Below, in pieces: positions 6,296-17,817 of a DNA stretch of 64,000 bases. The first letter of the stretch is position 1. Each line of letters opens with the position of its first letter. Both the position numbers and the translations under genes were made by a program. Source of the DNA: Prostheceraeus crozeri (taxonomy: Eukaryota; Platyhelminthes; Polycladida; Euryleptidae); contig CAJQUW010007056.1 in NCBI GenBank assembly GCA_907163375.1, positions 124,001 through 188,000 on the forward strand, in the 5' to 3' direction. The notes beneath the pieces are model-generated. The model did not search any database, was not told where the DNA came from, and worked only from the letters and a program-made list of their open reading frames with translations.

Positions 6296-6960
6296 TTTTA
6301 TGATTTTTAGTGTCCTAGAACGGTCATGATTTAAGCAATGAAAATCGAACCGAAGGTTCTAGGGCTTCGCCCGATTGTAATTCTCAAATTTTGAAATTCT
6401 TAACTTTTATAATTTTTAGTGTCCTAGAACGGTCATGATTTAAGCAATGAAAATCGAACCGAAGGTTCTAGGGCTTCGCCCGATTGTAATTCTCAAATTT
6501 TGAAATTCTTAACTTTTATAATTTTTAGTGTCCTAGAACGGTCATGATTTTAAGGGTGAAAATTGTAATTCTCAAATTTGAGATTCTTAACTTTTATGAT
6601 TTTCGTTGTCCTAGAACGGTCATGATTTTGGGGGTGAAAATTGTAACTCTCAAATTTGAGATTTTGAAAAATTTGAAAAATTGGGTATTTTTAAAAACGC
6701 CCAAATCGGAGCGAAGCTCCTCTGGCTTTAGCCGATTTATGAATTTAGGTCTTCATAACCTGAAAAAGGGTTCAAATTCATGAATTTATGTCGTTTTTAA
6801 AAGTACCATTTTTCAAAAAATGGTACTTTTTGAATGGACTAAATTCATGAATTTAGGTCTTAAAAACCTGAAAAAGGGACTAAATTCATAAATTTATGTC
6901 GTTTTTAAAAGTACTAATTTTTTGATTTTATGGTGTCCTAGAACGGTCTTTTGTCCATTA
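6296..6960. repeat. Tandem repeats forming the right end of the Polinton
   Basis: The word TCCTAGAACGGTC occurs five times (near 6312, 6421, 6530, 6609 and 6944). Two full 109-bp units carry AATCGAACC...GGTTCTAGGGC...GATT double hairpins (6343-6376, 6452-6485). A second repeat type (6733-6925) alternates 'gaatttaggtct..aacctgaaaaaggg' blocks, with a 32-base hairpin at 6799-6830 (15-bp stem, AAAAGTACCATTTTT). Repeat-filled termini are common in Polintons, but since the left end is outside the window the inverted terminal repeat cannot be confirmed, and the exact boundary with host DNA (about 6960-7145) is unresolved. Confidence 0.6.
6703..6738. repeat. Double-hairpin (three-way junction) element
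   Basis: An outer stem AAATC (6703-6707) pairs with GATTT (6734-6738). Inside are two hairpins, GGAGCgaaGCTCC (6708-6720) and GGCTttAGCC (6724-6733). The copies at 6343-6376 and 6452-6485 have the same layout with different stem sequences (AACC/GGTT and GGGC/GCCC). Confidence 0.6.
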
Positions 6961-7147
6961 CTTACATGTAGAAAAAGGAAAAAATCAAAAAGTTTTTCAA
7001 ATTAGTTGACACTGATTTTAGACCTGAATGCGTTTAACACAAAATATATTAATTTGATACGTCCTAAACACGGATATATCGTCATGCAGAAATAAAACAT
7101 CCTGCAATACATAAAAATGGGCTATTGAAAATTTGTATCATATATGA

Positions 7148-8799
7148 TACTGTCGGACTGAAAGGGATATTTGTGGTGAATATACCCTTTTATCTAACAG
7201 GAATCAAGTAACATGCTTCATAAAACGTGCCTATCAATCATATTTTGGAATTAAACTTGGTGACCAGGATAAAGTTTGGGCTCCACACATGGTATGCAAG
7301 TCATGCACCGAGTATCTGCGTCTGTGGACTAAAGGCAGGAAGAGTTGTTTGAAATTTGGTATTCCTAGGATTTGGAGGGAACCGAGAAACCATGTCAATG
7401 ACTGCTATTTCTGTGCTATTGATGTGACTGGGATCAACAGAAAGAACCGAAGCAGCCTGAAGTATCCTAATATTGAATCGGCACGGCGTCTTGTAGTTCA
7501 TTGTGATGAAATTCCAGAACCTATTTTTGGAGAACTTCCTGACATCAGTGACGACGATTCCTCCAGTGCTGCTGAACATGTAGAAGAGCAACAAATGGAT
7601 TTTGACGATGCTGCTCCACATCCTTTTTCCCAAAATGAGCTAAATGATCTAGTTTGCGATATCAGTTTATCAAAGTCCTCTGCCGAGCTATTGGCATCCA
7701 GATTGAAGGAAGAGAATCTTATATCTAACAGTGCTCGTGTCACTTTCTATCTTACTAGACATGAAGAGTTCCTTCATTTTTCCTTTAAAGAGAATGACTT
7801 GGTGTACTGCACAGATATGGCTCAGCTAATGTTCAAGCTTGGAATGCCACGGTACGAACCCAAAGATTGGAGACTATTCATAGACAGCAGCAAGCGATCT
7901 CTGAGATGTGTTCTTCTTCACAATGGCAGTCAGTTTGCCTCTGTACCTCTTGCTCACTCGGCTACATTGAAAGAGAACTATGAAGCAGTGAAGTGCGTGC
8001 TGGAGAAAATACGCTATGATCAGCATCAGTGGCTAATTTGTGTTGACTTGAAAATGGTGAATTTTTTGTTGGGACAGCAGTGAGGCTGTACCAAGTATCC
8101 ATGCTTCCTGTGCATGTGGGATAGCAGAGACACTGCTCATCACTACACTAGAAAAAACTGGCCAATCCGCGAAGAATTGGTGCCATGTAGAGCAACGAAC
8201 GTTATCAACGACCCCTTGGTTAACAGAGACAGGATACTCTTCTCTCCGCTGCACATCAAACTCGGCTTGATGAAGCAATTCACCAAAGCTCTGAACAAGG
8301 ATGGTGCCTGCTTTGCATGCTTGTACCATGCTTTTCCAGGATTGACCATAGAGAAATTGAAAGCTGGCATTTTTGATGGTCCTCAAATCCGACAGCTAAT
8401 CAGAGATACTGAGTTTGAAAATTCAATGAACGATGTGGAGCTGCAGGCATGGAGAGCATTTGTTCTGGTAGGGAAGAACTTTCTTGGCAATAAAAAGGCC
8501 AGAAACTATGCAGAGCTAGTCTCAAATATATGTATGTTGACTGCTTTCAGAATCCTTGGACGCAACATGTGTATTACAATGCATTACATTTTCTCACGCA
8601 TGGATCGGTTTCCTGAGAATCTGGGATCTGTGAGCGATGAACAAGGGAGAGATTCGATCAAGACATAAAGGTGATAGAGACAAGGTATCAGGGACGCTGG
8701 GATGCAGTTATGATGACTGATTACTGCTGGAATCTATAGAGAGACATCCCTGCAGCTGAGGATTCAAGGAACTACAAAATACGGAAATTCATGCCCTGA
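7148..8799 (+). pseudogene. Broken copy of a multi-copy invertebrate protein of unknown function
   Basis: From 7148 the frame reads ICGEYTLLSNRNQ..., DQDKVWAPHMVCKSC, WREPRNHVNDCYFC and, after a TGA at 8081-8083, CTKYPCFLCMWDSR, HIKLGLMKQF, GPQIRQLIRD and NLGSVSDEQG. A one-base shift near 8640 is needed to continue with RYQGRWDAVMMTDYCW, and a TAG follows at 8737-8739 before the end at 8797-8799. I recognise this pattern (paired Cys motifs, 'KYPCFLC.WDSR', 'ENLG.VSDE.GE') as a large, mostly uncharacterised family seen in many copies in arthropod and cnidarian genomes, perhaps transposon-linked. No start codon is seen upstream (stop at 7145-7147). Two stops and one frameshift say it is dead. 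Confidence 0.65.
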
Positions 8800-9818
8800 C
8801 TTTTTTACAATTGCGACTTTCTACCCAGATTGCATGTGCAAGTAGGCCTACATGTATTTATCTTATCCTTTGTCAATAACTTCTATACAAATATGTGAAA
8901 TTAGATTTTGTGATATCAATTCAATACATTCTTTTATAATGCATCTTTTTTCTACTTAGCCATTTTGGGCTGAGAAGGGTTCTTAGAAATAACAGATAAC
9001 TTCACAAAATGTGATATATTAAGCCAGAAAATCTAATTTCTCAAAATACAATTAGCATGAAAACTTGACCTGATTGAGTTAAATGGATGCCATATTCAGA
9101 GTTAGTGGAGGAAAATGGTCCTAAATCAGTTGAAAAACTTTTGATTATTTTCAAAAAGTTTTTTTCGTAACCCAATGTTATTTATTGAATTAGCGAAGAA
9201 TGTCAAAATGAAGTGATATTAAGTGCAAATGGTTCTTAATAACAGCATTTTCGTTATTTACATCTTGATTATCAATATTCATTATGCATCTAAGTCATAT
9301 TCATAATTTTCCAACGTTTTCACTGATTAAAATTTCAAAATGATTCAAAATTTTGAAATCATACAGTAGGCCTATCATCAATTTTAAAATGGGCCGTGCT
9401 ATAGGGTCCATCAGCAGTAGTCAATTAACATAATTATTATTTTCGTCTTATTCGCCTTTTTTATATTTGGCTTTTATAATGGGTTTATTATGTATAGCTG
9501 ATTGAGCAGGTCTGATGCAATTAATTGCATTGAACACATGTATAAATTCTTACTTTTATCGATGCACTTATTCGGATCTTATTTCCATAATTCTTTATCG
9601 AGATTATTATATTATTATATCCAAATGAAAATTCTTTTCAAGAATGGAAGCTTCAAATTAAGAACTTACATGTAAGTTACTAATGGAAAACAAAATGAAT
9701 TACCTAATATTCACAATTTTTCATACTAAGTAATTTCTATATTAATGACAATATTCTAAAATGTGATTTAGTAGTTATAAGTTGAATATTTAAGTATAAT
9801 ACGATCATTATTGAATAT
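8800..9818. other. AT-rich non-coding stretch
   Basis: No ORF of note, no clear repeat and no RNA gene seen. It probably includes the decayed 3' flank of the pseudogene. Confidence 0.3.
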
Positions 9819-10502
9819 GGGCCTTTTAAGGTACGCCCCTGTGGGAACGCATCTTGCTAATATCCGCAGATTATCTGGCGAGGTAGCGATTTTGTGGACA
9901 ATTTTTTAAAGTTTCATTTTCGTGTAAAAACTATCTCCGCATGTGAAAATGGTCATCATCTGTCTAAAATCATGTGTGAAATTAAGAAACGACAGTTGGC
10001 GAAAAAGTTGCTATAATTAGTTGGCAGATATTTGTTTACTAATGCGAGCTGATTTTTCGCCAACAGGCGAAATCGTGGATATTGTAGCAATTAATTAGTG
10101 GTAAGTAGTAATGTTCGTATATTACCTTTACATGAAAATATATTGTATACTCAGTCTGATCTGATAAAAAGGGATCTTTTTTAATTCATGAAGGCTTAAA
10201 CTAAAAAAGTATTTATCTTCCATAAATGTCGCAGTAAATACTGTTATATTATTCAAATATTTGTCATTGTTGTAAATTATTGAATGTCAAGAGATGTTAT
10301 GAAAATTGATATATGCGGATTCTCTTTATTCTTATCATTATCAAGAATGATTATCAAAGAGTCCACTATGAAGAAATTCGCGGCGAACTTCGCCAGCGAA
10401 TATCCCGCAATTATGACTGAACTGTAGCATGATATTCTGCAGCTGACATCCGCCAGTTTTTCGCAAGATTCTTTCCCACAGGGACAGTTCTAGACAAGGC
10501 CC
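9819..10502. mobile_element. Non-autonomous DNA transposon (MITE) with about 40-bp inverted ends
   Basis: The left end (GGGCCTT...CCCTGTGGGAACGCATCTTGC) and the reverse complement of the right end (GGGCCTTGTC...CCCTGTGGGAAAGAATCTTGC) match well over about 40 bp. The inside has several GGCGAA/TTCGCC inverted pairs and no ORF. I see no clear target-site duplication, so the superfamily is not assigned. Confidence 0.6.
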
Positions 10503-11590
10503 AGAACCACAAGGAATTTAAAACTGAAAGTGCGGCAATACAAAATGCGACATTATATATGAATCGAACAAAGACAGTATTACAAACATCATAGTTGTAC
10601 TTTTCGAAGCAATTGAGCTCGGTAAAAAGTAAAGTACCATCGCCTGGAGGAATTTTGCTAAGTGGTGGGCCTTATTTGGTTTACCTACCTTCTGTGATTC
10701 GTGAAATATGAACGCTCATGTAGCGCAATTCGTTAAAGTAAGATAACAATGAAATTTTCAAAATCAAAGATTGGTCTATTCGAGTGGCGATGACAGATGA
10801 TTGTAATTAATTGATTGATGATCCACAATTAATTGCAATCAAATTTTGATGGTCATCGCGCCGAATGTAATAAAAAAGCATTATATAAAAATATGTTTAA
10901 TACGACTCACAACTATTTGATATATTCACAAGGGAAAGACATTCATTGGTTGTCACATAGCTATGATTGCTCAGTTCATTGGTTCTGTACAAAAGTGGGA
11001 AGTGATTGTCTTGCATCAATACACTCTGACTATTCCTCACAATTTTTACATGAGAATAAAGGGAAATACATCTCTCGGTAATACTGCTACGCTTTACTTA
11101 GCAGGAGTGGATGCGTGCAAGCAAACTGTATGTTTCATCCGTTGGTAACTCAAGAGGTTCATGGATAAAGTCAGAATAGATTCCACATGAATTCACTCAC
11201 ATTTCAATTGTTTCATCCTCCATCTGTTTTCTATGTACAAAATAAACTTGGGATACTCATAATAGAAAGTTAACTTTTATATCCTGGGTGTCATAGGTGC
11301 AATTGAGATATTGTTTATCCATAAGGTGCATGCCTGTCGTTGTTTAACTCAGAGCAATTTCGTGATAATGTGCAGCATCCATTTCAAAGGATGCCGAGCT
11401 CAATCGACGAATGCATTTCTCTTACCGATGCTTCGAGGGAGGGGGAACATAATCTACCGCATCAACAAGATCTTTGATGCAGCATGGAGCATTCCTCTAT
11501 CATAGACACATGCATCTATCTATAGACAACAAACAAATCGCTCAACTTCTATCATTTTTCAGAAACATGAAAGGAATGCATCCATTTTAA
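10503..11590. other. Non-coding stretch, nothing recognised
   Basis: Two overlapping short frames (10833-11148) have no recognisable motif or splice context and look like chance. No clear repeat was found. Confidence 0.3.
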
Positions 11591-12126
11591 GGCCCATTTA
11601 TAGTCAACTCGGCACCTCTGCAGATCATTTTAGTATGTCTTGACGATCTGCAGCATAAATCTGTAGACTCTGCAGCTCTATCGTCTGTAAAGTCTGCAAC
11701 TGGACATTAATGTTTGTCTGTGATGGTGTGGTGTTTATACTTCTTTCCGATATCGGATTCTGCACTTCGCATGTCAATTTTACATTTACACGTAGTAACC
11801 ATGGACTCCTTAACATAGATTAAAAGCAAGTCATGAAATCTAGGAGTCCATGTCTCTACCTTCCATTTTGACTGCTTCAGAAGTCGGTGCAGTTCTGACG
11901 ATACAGAGTTGTCTGGCAACATATTTACGCTCTGCAGTGAACATAGGAATTAACAATGCCATAGAAAGTCTACTTCTATTTCTATGGCAGTGAATTCGGT
12001 TGGCTTTGGATACACGATCGTTGAAATTTAATATCGTTGACCTACTTGTCTATCGACTTCATAGAGTTTACCGATATCGCTAGATTTCTCTCTGAATACA
12101 TATTCAGAGCGAACTATAGACAGGCC
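11591..12126. mobile_element. piggyBac-like MITE with TTAA target sites
   Basis: The ends GGCCCATTTATAGTCAACTC and (reverse complement of the right end) GGCCTGTCTATAGTTCGCTC are imperfect inverted repeats. Each end abuts TTAA (11587-11590 and 12127-12130), the piggyBac target. The 536-bp inside has no ORF, repeated CTGCAG words and a palindrome near the right end (CTCTGAATA/TATTCAGAG). It lies just past the 3' end of the host gene. Confidence 0.6.
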
Positions 12127-12219
12127 TTAAGATATCTGCAGCTAAGAGACCCAGAGATACAGTATTTACACTGACAAGATTGTTATGGCTTCGACCGTCA
12201 AACAGTCAGTATTGCAAAC

Positions 12220-12696
12220 TCATTGAAAAGTGTATTTGTCATAGCTGGTAATTTTCAGGTCATTTTCGATCACAGGAGTGATAACTCCACCCATGTCGTC
12301 ATCATCAACACTTTCCACATCAATCTCAGGACGAGATCCGTTGCTTGATACTGGATCTCTCATTGGAGGAATGTCAAGGTCACCTTCGTCATCATCTTCC
12401 GCTTCTTCACCGTCATCATCATCAATGAGATCACCTTCGTCATCATCTTCCACTTCCTCTTCATCATCGCCTTTCCTATTCAATGCATTGGATGTCTTGA
12501 ATCGTGCAGATCTTGGATTGGCAGCGAGAGGACGTTCCACAGGTCCTCCTTGTCCAGACGAGTTGATGATCTCCAGCAATGCCGCCGTCATATCTTCCTT
12601 CATTGATAGCCTGCGCTCACTTGGACGAACTGAACGCTCTCGGATCACCAAAGCAGTCTTCTGACGACGCATCATATCGCGTGGGGTGGTTTCCAT
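12220..12696 (-). CDS. Host gene, last coding exon (acidic C-terminus)
   Basis: On the minus strand a pyrimidine-rich acceptor (TTCCTCATTCTTCTTCAG, just above 12697) leads into ATG GAA ACC in phase 0, and the frame runs 158 codons to a stop at the lower end. The first third is basic and helical (RRQKTALVIRERS, MKEDMTAALLEIINSS); the middle has two long Asp/Glu tracts. Phase 0 matches the end of the exon at 16967-17169. The acidic runs suggest a binding or disordered tail. The protein family is not recognised. A plus-strand frame over the same place is Ser-rich only because it is antisense to the acidic codons. Confidence 0.6.
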   Translation of the reverse strand: METTPRDMMRRQKTALVIRERSVRPSERRLSMKEDMTAALLEIINSSGQGGPVERPLAANPRSARFKTSNALNRKGDDEEEVEDDDEGDLIDDDDGEEAEDDDEGDLDIPPMRDPVSSNGSRPEIDVESVDDDDMGGVITPVIENDLKITSYDKYTFQ

Positions 12697-12848
12697 CTGA
12701 AGAAGAATGAGGAAATGTCAGTTAATACATTTTTAGTTATTTAAGACTGCTGTTCTTGAGTTAAGCAAACTTAAATAGCTGTCTTGTAACCATGTTTAGG
12801 TTTTAATCATTATTAGTTGTGGAGGACGAAAGAGTTAAAGGAGACGTA

Positions 12849-13693
12849 CACAGTAAATCGCTCAATACCAATCACATACGAAGGATACATACCAAAATAT
12901 TTTTTTGGTATATTTCTGTATTCTCTTGGTATTTATTTGTATGCTTTTCGAATGTTATTTCAAATGTGGTGTGCTTTACATACTAACGCCATATTAGCAC
13001 AATGTTTAAGGAAAGCACAAATCATGTCCTAAGTATGTTAATTTAAGGCCTTTTGTCAATAAAGATCACACTTATGTTACTACTGTTTTGTAAGTAGTGA
13101 GATAATGACATTCAAGAGTCACACTCTCAATACTGAATTCGATTTTAATACACGTAAGTCTAAGGCATTTCATGAATAATCAATAAGATTTCAACCATCA
13201 ACAAGTAAGCATATTATCAATCCGAAATAAAAACACATTATAATTCATGATTGCAAAAATAGTTATGTTTGAGATATATAAGTCAACAAGATTTCAATAA
13301 AGATATCGTCTAAATGAAGTGATGTTTATCAACTTGGGTCATAAACTAGAGTTAACTAAACGTCCTGTTAATGCTGCTGGACAAGTAGCATCGACGACAT
13401 ATTCGTGGAGCATAAAATTCACAATTAATCTAATGTACTTAAATATCACTCCATCAAACAAAAAATATTCACGACTGGTATTACCGAAAAAAGATATTTG
13501 ACAGTAGTATGTAATATATACATATATTTTGCTATGTGACTTAAAGCTGCACATACCAAACACATACCAGAGGCATACGAATAAGGGTGAATTTGCATCG
13601 GGTCTCGTATGTAAAACATACCAACAATTCGTTTTTCAGTGTAAAACAGCCAATCACAGATTGAATAGTTCGTATCGCTGCATACCAATCAAA
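12849..13693. mobile_element. TA-targeting MITE, family B, copy 1 (right end lost)
   Basis: It begins CACAGTAAATCGCTCAATACC after TA and matches the full copy at 54745-55739 closely until about 13693, where similarity stops. It is dense in CATACCA/CATACGA words. It lies in the last intron of the host gene, in the same orientation as the 54745 copy. Confidence 0.65.
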
Positions 13694-14665
13694 TAAAATT
13701 GATTTGAAATGATTTACAGAAGTGAAATATATTTCCTCAGTGGTGAGGAAATTCCAGTGATTTACGACGTCAATTGAGAATTATTTGCACTAATTTCACG
13801 TCTTTTGGGTTTATATTAATGACCGTGAGCTGACGCATGAGATGTTGGAAAAATGAGCTAACGAAATACATGTACATGTCATGAAATTTTCATTTCAAAA
13901 GTGTAACAGACGTTTTGCGTTACTACAACGTCAATGAAAATGTATTGTATGTCATTAACCTATCACACAATGCCTCACGATCCACTGTCTAATGTTCAGG
14001 TAGTAGGTTCTATTGGCATAACATGTGGATGAATTGAAATCTAATCACTCATTGCATCTTGTAATCTAAAAGTGTTAATGGCTGTCACAAAATTTCACAT
14101 GTAGGGGAGTGTGGGACACATTGAACCACTAGTCATATCTGCGAAACTTAAAATATTGCAAACTTCACACTTTGCATCAAATAAACATGACATCTATGAT
14201 AAATTTACCTCTCTACGGTCTTCATCATTCTTTTCAAGGGATTTCCTAAAATTTTTAGAAAATCGGAAATTTTTTATTCATGTCAAGTCAAAAACTTAAG
14301 CATATTTTCATTAGACAACATTTTTTCGAAGTTGTCTTTGTCAATTTCAGCAATCCTACAGCTAAAGACTATTTGAACGTAGACTTACTTACATACGAAG
14401 GCTGACGATGTGGGGCACATTGAACCACACAAGATGGGACACTTTGAACATGCTTCCCATTTCGATGCTCATAGTAATAATAATGAATGAACTTCATTCA
14501 ACATCGAAGCATATTATAAAAAACTCCGTTTTACAATGTGGACGAGCATCACTCTCACACGAAAAATTACCAAATGGCAATAACAAAAAAATTAAGATTA
14601 GTAGCTGTTAGTTATGAATTTCAGAGAAAAGATATAAATTACGTTTGACAGTTTCTGTAATCCGG
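13694..14665. other. Intronic stretch, nothing recognised
   Basis: Non-coding. The phrase GTGGGACACATTGAACCAC recurs in variant form at 14111, 14411 and 14433, a minor degenerate repeat. No gene seen. Confidence 0.3.
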
Positions 14666-15140
14666 TCAACGTGACAATGCCATAATAAATTTTTGTGGTT
14701 TACAACGCCAAGCGCTTGTACTTTTGAACGAGTGGAACATCGCGTTTTCTAGAACAATATTTGGCTGTGATGTCGTGAAATAGCGACGTTGTGGAACTGT
14801 TAATAGCACAGCATATGTTTTTCTGGGATTTATAATGAGTCTGCTGACTTTGCAACAGTTTTTGATAGATGATAATTCCGAGTTAGTTGTCAATGCAAAC
14901 TCATCACGAGAATTCGATAAGATGTATAATGTCGTGTCGTCGACTTCCGTGTAAAAAACATCAATGAACATAAGGAACAACAACAGGCCGAAAATTGAGC
15001 CTTGTGGGACTCCTCTGTTAGCATATTTAGTGGCTGACGAAATCGAGTTAAATTTCATCAATTCCGATCGACACATAAATGACTTTGGAAGAAATCCACA
15101 GCATCATTCGCGAATCGATACTTCTGTAGTTTGACTCATA
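14666..15140 (-). pseudogene. Fragment of a non-LTR reverse transcriptase
   Basis: On the minus strand, ANDAVDFFQSHL (in another frame, above 15077) is followed by ANRGVPQGSIFGLLLFLMFI and VDDTTLY, the conserved GVPQGS and [YF]xDD blocks of CR1/jockey-type RTs. The segment normally between these two blocks is largely deleted, and the FADD/YADD Ala is Val. The frame break near 15077 and the deletion make it a dead remnant. It is antisense to no gene but lies in the last intron of the host gene. Confidence 0.65.
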
Positions 15141-15177
15141 TTTCCTTTTATCGAGTGAACGAAGTGATTTATATGTT

Positions 15178-15650
15178 TTGGCATGTTATTACAATTCGCA
15201 ACGTAACGTAACGTTGGAGCAATTTACTAGAAAGAGAAGCTTGTCTCTCGCTAATGCCTGGGCGTGTTACATATGCAAAGAAGTTGGCCCAAAATACCAC
15301 TGTCAAGACAGACATGTGGTGTATCAATACACTTGTAAAATTTGTAATGAAAAATATATTGGAAAGTCATCTAGACCTTTTAAAATGAGACACCAAGAAC
15401 ATAAAAGTAGTGTGAAAAATATAACTAATTTGGGTGCCTAAGCCCAGCACAACAGTAAACACCAGGTCAGCGGTATTGAAGATTTTTCCATTCAAATTCT
15501 GTCGAAAAAAATAAACAGTCGTGATGTTACTATAGAGAAAAGTAAGTACATTCGAGACAAGAAACCTGAGATAAATAGAAAATCGGACTAACTTTCCGCT
15601 GATCAAGGGAATGTTCTGAGCCTTAAAGAGTGTTCATTTGCTGATGTTTA
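15178..15650 (+). pseudogene. Penelope-like element, GIY-YIG endonuclease end
   Basis: The frame reads CYICKEVGPKYHCQDRHVVYQYTCKICNEKYIGKSSRPFK split over its length, with the Cys pair and [V/I]Y-x10-[K/Y]IG of the GIY-YIG nuclease that closes Penelope-like elements. A frame break near 15440 separates it from the rest (SIQILSKKINSRDV, KYIRDKKPEINRKSD). The RT part is missing, so this is a 5'-truncated dead copy. Confidence 0.65.
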
Positions 15651-16116
15651 GTTGTGGAAGCTACCTATTTAAAGCAGGCACATTGTAACTTTCTGTTTGA
15701 ACATCGCACCAAGAAAGCACAAGGCCGAAGATCGGTGCATATTTCTTTTATAATCTGTTTTTTAAACGTGATCAATAAAGATGTACGGAGCCACCAAGAA
15801 ATTTGGTTCTTCTTATCAACAATTACAATTCTTATAGGTTGAAATACAATATTTCTAGAAAATACATTCAAGTTAAAGTAGGATTTGAAAATGCATGTTA
15901 ATAATTTCAACGTTTAAGAATGTTATGTACATGTCATTTAATTAGGGACATTCAATTTAACTCATCCTGTAAATCATCATACATTTAATACTGCTGAAAT
16001 TTCTTATACAGTAAATGTCGTCAACGGACAACCAAGACCTAATTGAATTAATCGGCTGGCCTGCTCCAACTTTGAGGAAAGTACTATAAGCACTATATTA
16101 GACTGCTTATCTTCTA
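15651..16116. other. Intronic stretch, nothing recognised
   Basis: Probably the 3' untranslated tail of the Penelope fragment at its left; otherwise plain AT-rich sequence. Confidence 0.25.
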
Positions 16117-16547
16117 CACTGTAAACCGTAGACCGACAATTATCCTACAAAATTACTGACAAAATCACCCGACGATTGTCACCTCTCATATCCTGCGATA
16201 TCCGACGAATTTGTAGGTTCTCCACCGACATCGAAACAGATGCTTTGTATGCAAATTAACTAAACAAAAACTGATGAATATTGATTGATTTTTCTATTAG
16301 TGATTGCTTGACTTTTGGGCAATCTGTATTATTGTGTGGCAAAATCATGATTTATTTTGACATAAGTTAATTAATTACCTATATTTTTGATAAAATTTAA
16401 GCCATAATTCATTGTTATTCATTTTGTCGCTTTTTGTCAGATATTGTAGCTGTTCAGTGGCAATCATCCTACAAGAACTATAAATGGCCGACAAAATAGA
16501 TTTTGTAGGACAAATGTCTGTCAATTGTCAGTCAACGGTTTACAGTG
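16117..16547. mobile_element. TA-targeting MITE, family A, copy 1
   Basis: A 431-bp element with ends CACTGTAAACCGTAGACC and, in reverse, CACTGTAAACCGTTGACT, flanked by TA on both sides (16115-16116, 16548-16549). A second copy in the opposite orientation is at 58355-58787. No ORF. The TA duplication and CACTG ends suggest a Tc1/mariner-type helper. Confidence 0.8.
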
Positions 16548-16966
16548 TAAATAATCCACACATTCACTATAGAGCTGATCATAAAAACGGACTACCTAAA
16601 TTAGGCTGAAGATCAATAAATTCTCATACCTTCCAATCGTGTCTCACAACAACACGCCATTCGTCATTCGAGAAGTTGGCTTCTCAGCTTTTAAATGAGC
16701 AATGATAGACGTGTATCCGTTATTGTATTTGTTGAGCAGTGCTCAAAATATGAAAATCACTCAATTTACAAACACAGTTTTTCAATAAGAAAACAAGTGA
16801 ATGTGATAATGAATGAGGCACGAGAAGAACAAGCATTTTGGTCCTTCAGCAAATGCTTGATGAAATCCATTGATTAAAACAATATGACTGTAATATCTAA
16901 TGAAACTACCAGCCTTTTGAAGAGAAAATATTTCAATGTTTCAAAATCGTCTGATGATTGACTTAC

Positions 16967-17169
16967 ACTGGGAGAAGATTTGTTCTGCTTGGTGTTAGAA
17001 TTGGACTTTGAATTAGCTACCCCTGCGTTTTTCTGCAAATTCTTTTGTATATATGCCTTCTTTGCCCAAGCATTGACCATTTTCTTCGTTGTTTCCTTTT
17101 CAACTTTCTTCTGTTGATCCAGGAAGAATCCGTACAGCTTCAGGACGTCAACGGCACTGTCTCCAGATG
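16967..17169 (-). CDS. Host gene, middle exon
   Basis: On the minus strand the acceptor AACTATCAACTTTCAG precedes the exon and the donor CCCAGT|GTAAGT ends it. The 203-nt exon begins with two bases that complete a codon from the exon at 28498 (phase 1) and ends in phase 0, matching the last exon. It encodes ASGDSAVDVLKLYGFFLDQQ, then a Lys-rich helical region (KKVEKETTKKMVNAWAKKAY) and a Ser/Asn/Lys-rich tail. No family recognised. Perfect phase agreement of three exons makes a real gene likely. Confidence 0.6.
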
Positions 17170-17814
17170 CTGAAAGTTGATAGTTATGCGTAAACAATGT
17201 TACAACTTTGAAACAAATGAAATATTTACAATAAACCAGAAAATATTTAGAATGTCATTCACCAAGAAGTAATTTATTTGTTCGTAAACTAATTTACGCC
17301 TGCCATTCCGGTGGTCATTGCGCAAAAGGGATAAGCGCTTGGCCTAGCGATCTTTTGGTCACTAGTACGAACCCCCAAAGTCTAAAATTGCCACAACGCT
17401 CCAAGTCTGACCATGTCAACACCGTCCAAGCCCGCAGTATGGAGGAGTAGTCACGTTGAACCATCATTTTTATTGGTCGGTGATAGTTGTGGAGTAGAGA
17501 AATGCTCACATTTGACTCATTTGACAAAGCATGACATGAAATCAATAAACAAGAGATTTTCTAAATTACTCAATGATATAATATGAATTGCCTATTTTAT
17601 AGATGCGTTACTTACTCATGAAATAAAAGTCAGATTAATGAAAGTCAGTGATAGTTGTCATTGAAGTTTACAAAATCTGCAAATTATAGGACAGTAAGTA
17701 ATTGACTGACATTGACAGTGAGAAGCCGTAAGCTTTTGATAGGTTTATTAGCAGCAAACATGTTTCAGTAGCCTTGTACAATAGATCTCAAAACTAAGCA
17801 GTCTCCCTGCCGAC
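17170..17814. other. Intronic stretch, nothing recognised
   Basis: A faint tRNA-like patch on the minus strand at 17310-17420 lacks a good acceptor stem. Otherwise plain sequence. Confidence 0.25.
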
Positions 17815-17817
17815 CGC

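Noticed and set aside
7301..8386. Minus-strand frames over the pseudogene
   Set aside because: Shadows of the plus-strand pseudogene, which has the recognisable motifs.
12278..12664. Ser-rich plus-strand frame of 128 codons
   Set aside because: Antisense of the acidic host exon (GAC/GAT codons read as Ser/Ile); no start context or family match.
17310..17420. tRNA-like patch on the minus strand (GGGGGTTCGTACTAG)
   Set aside because: Only a weak B-box resemblance; no acceptor or anticodon stem.
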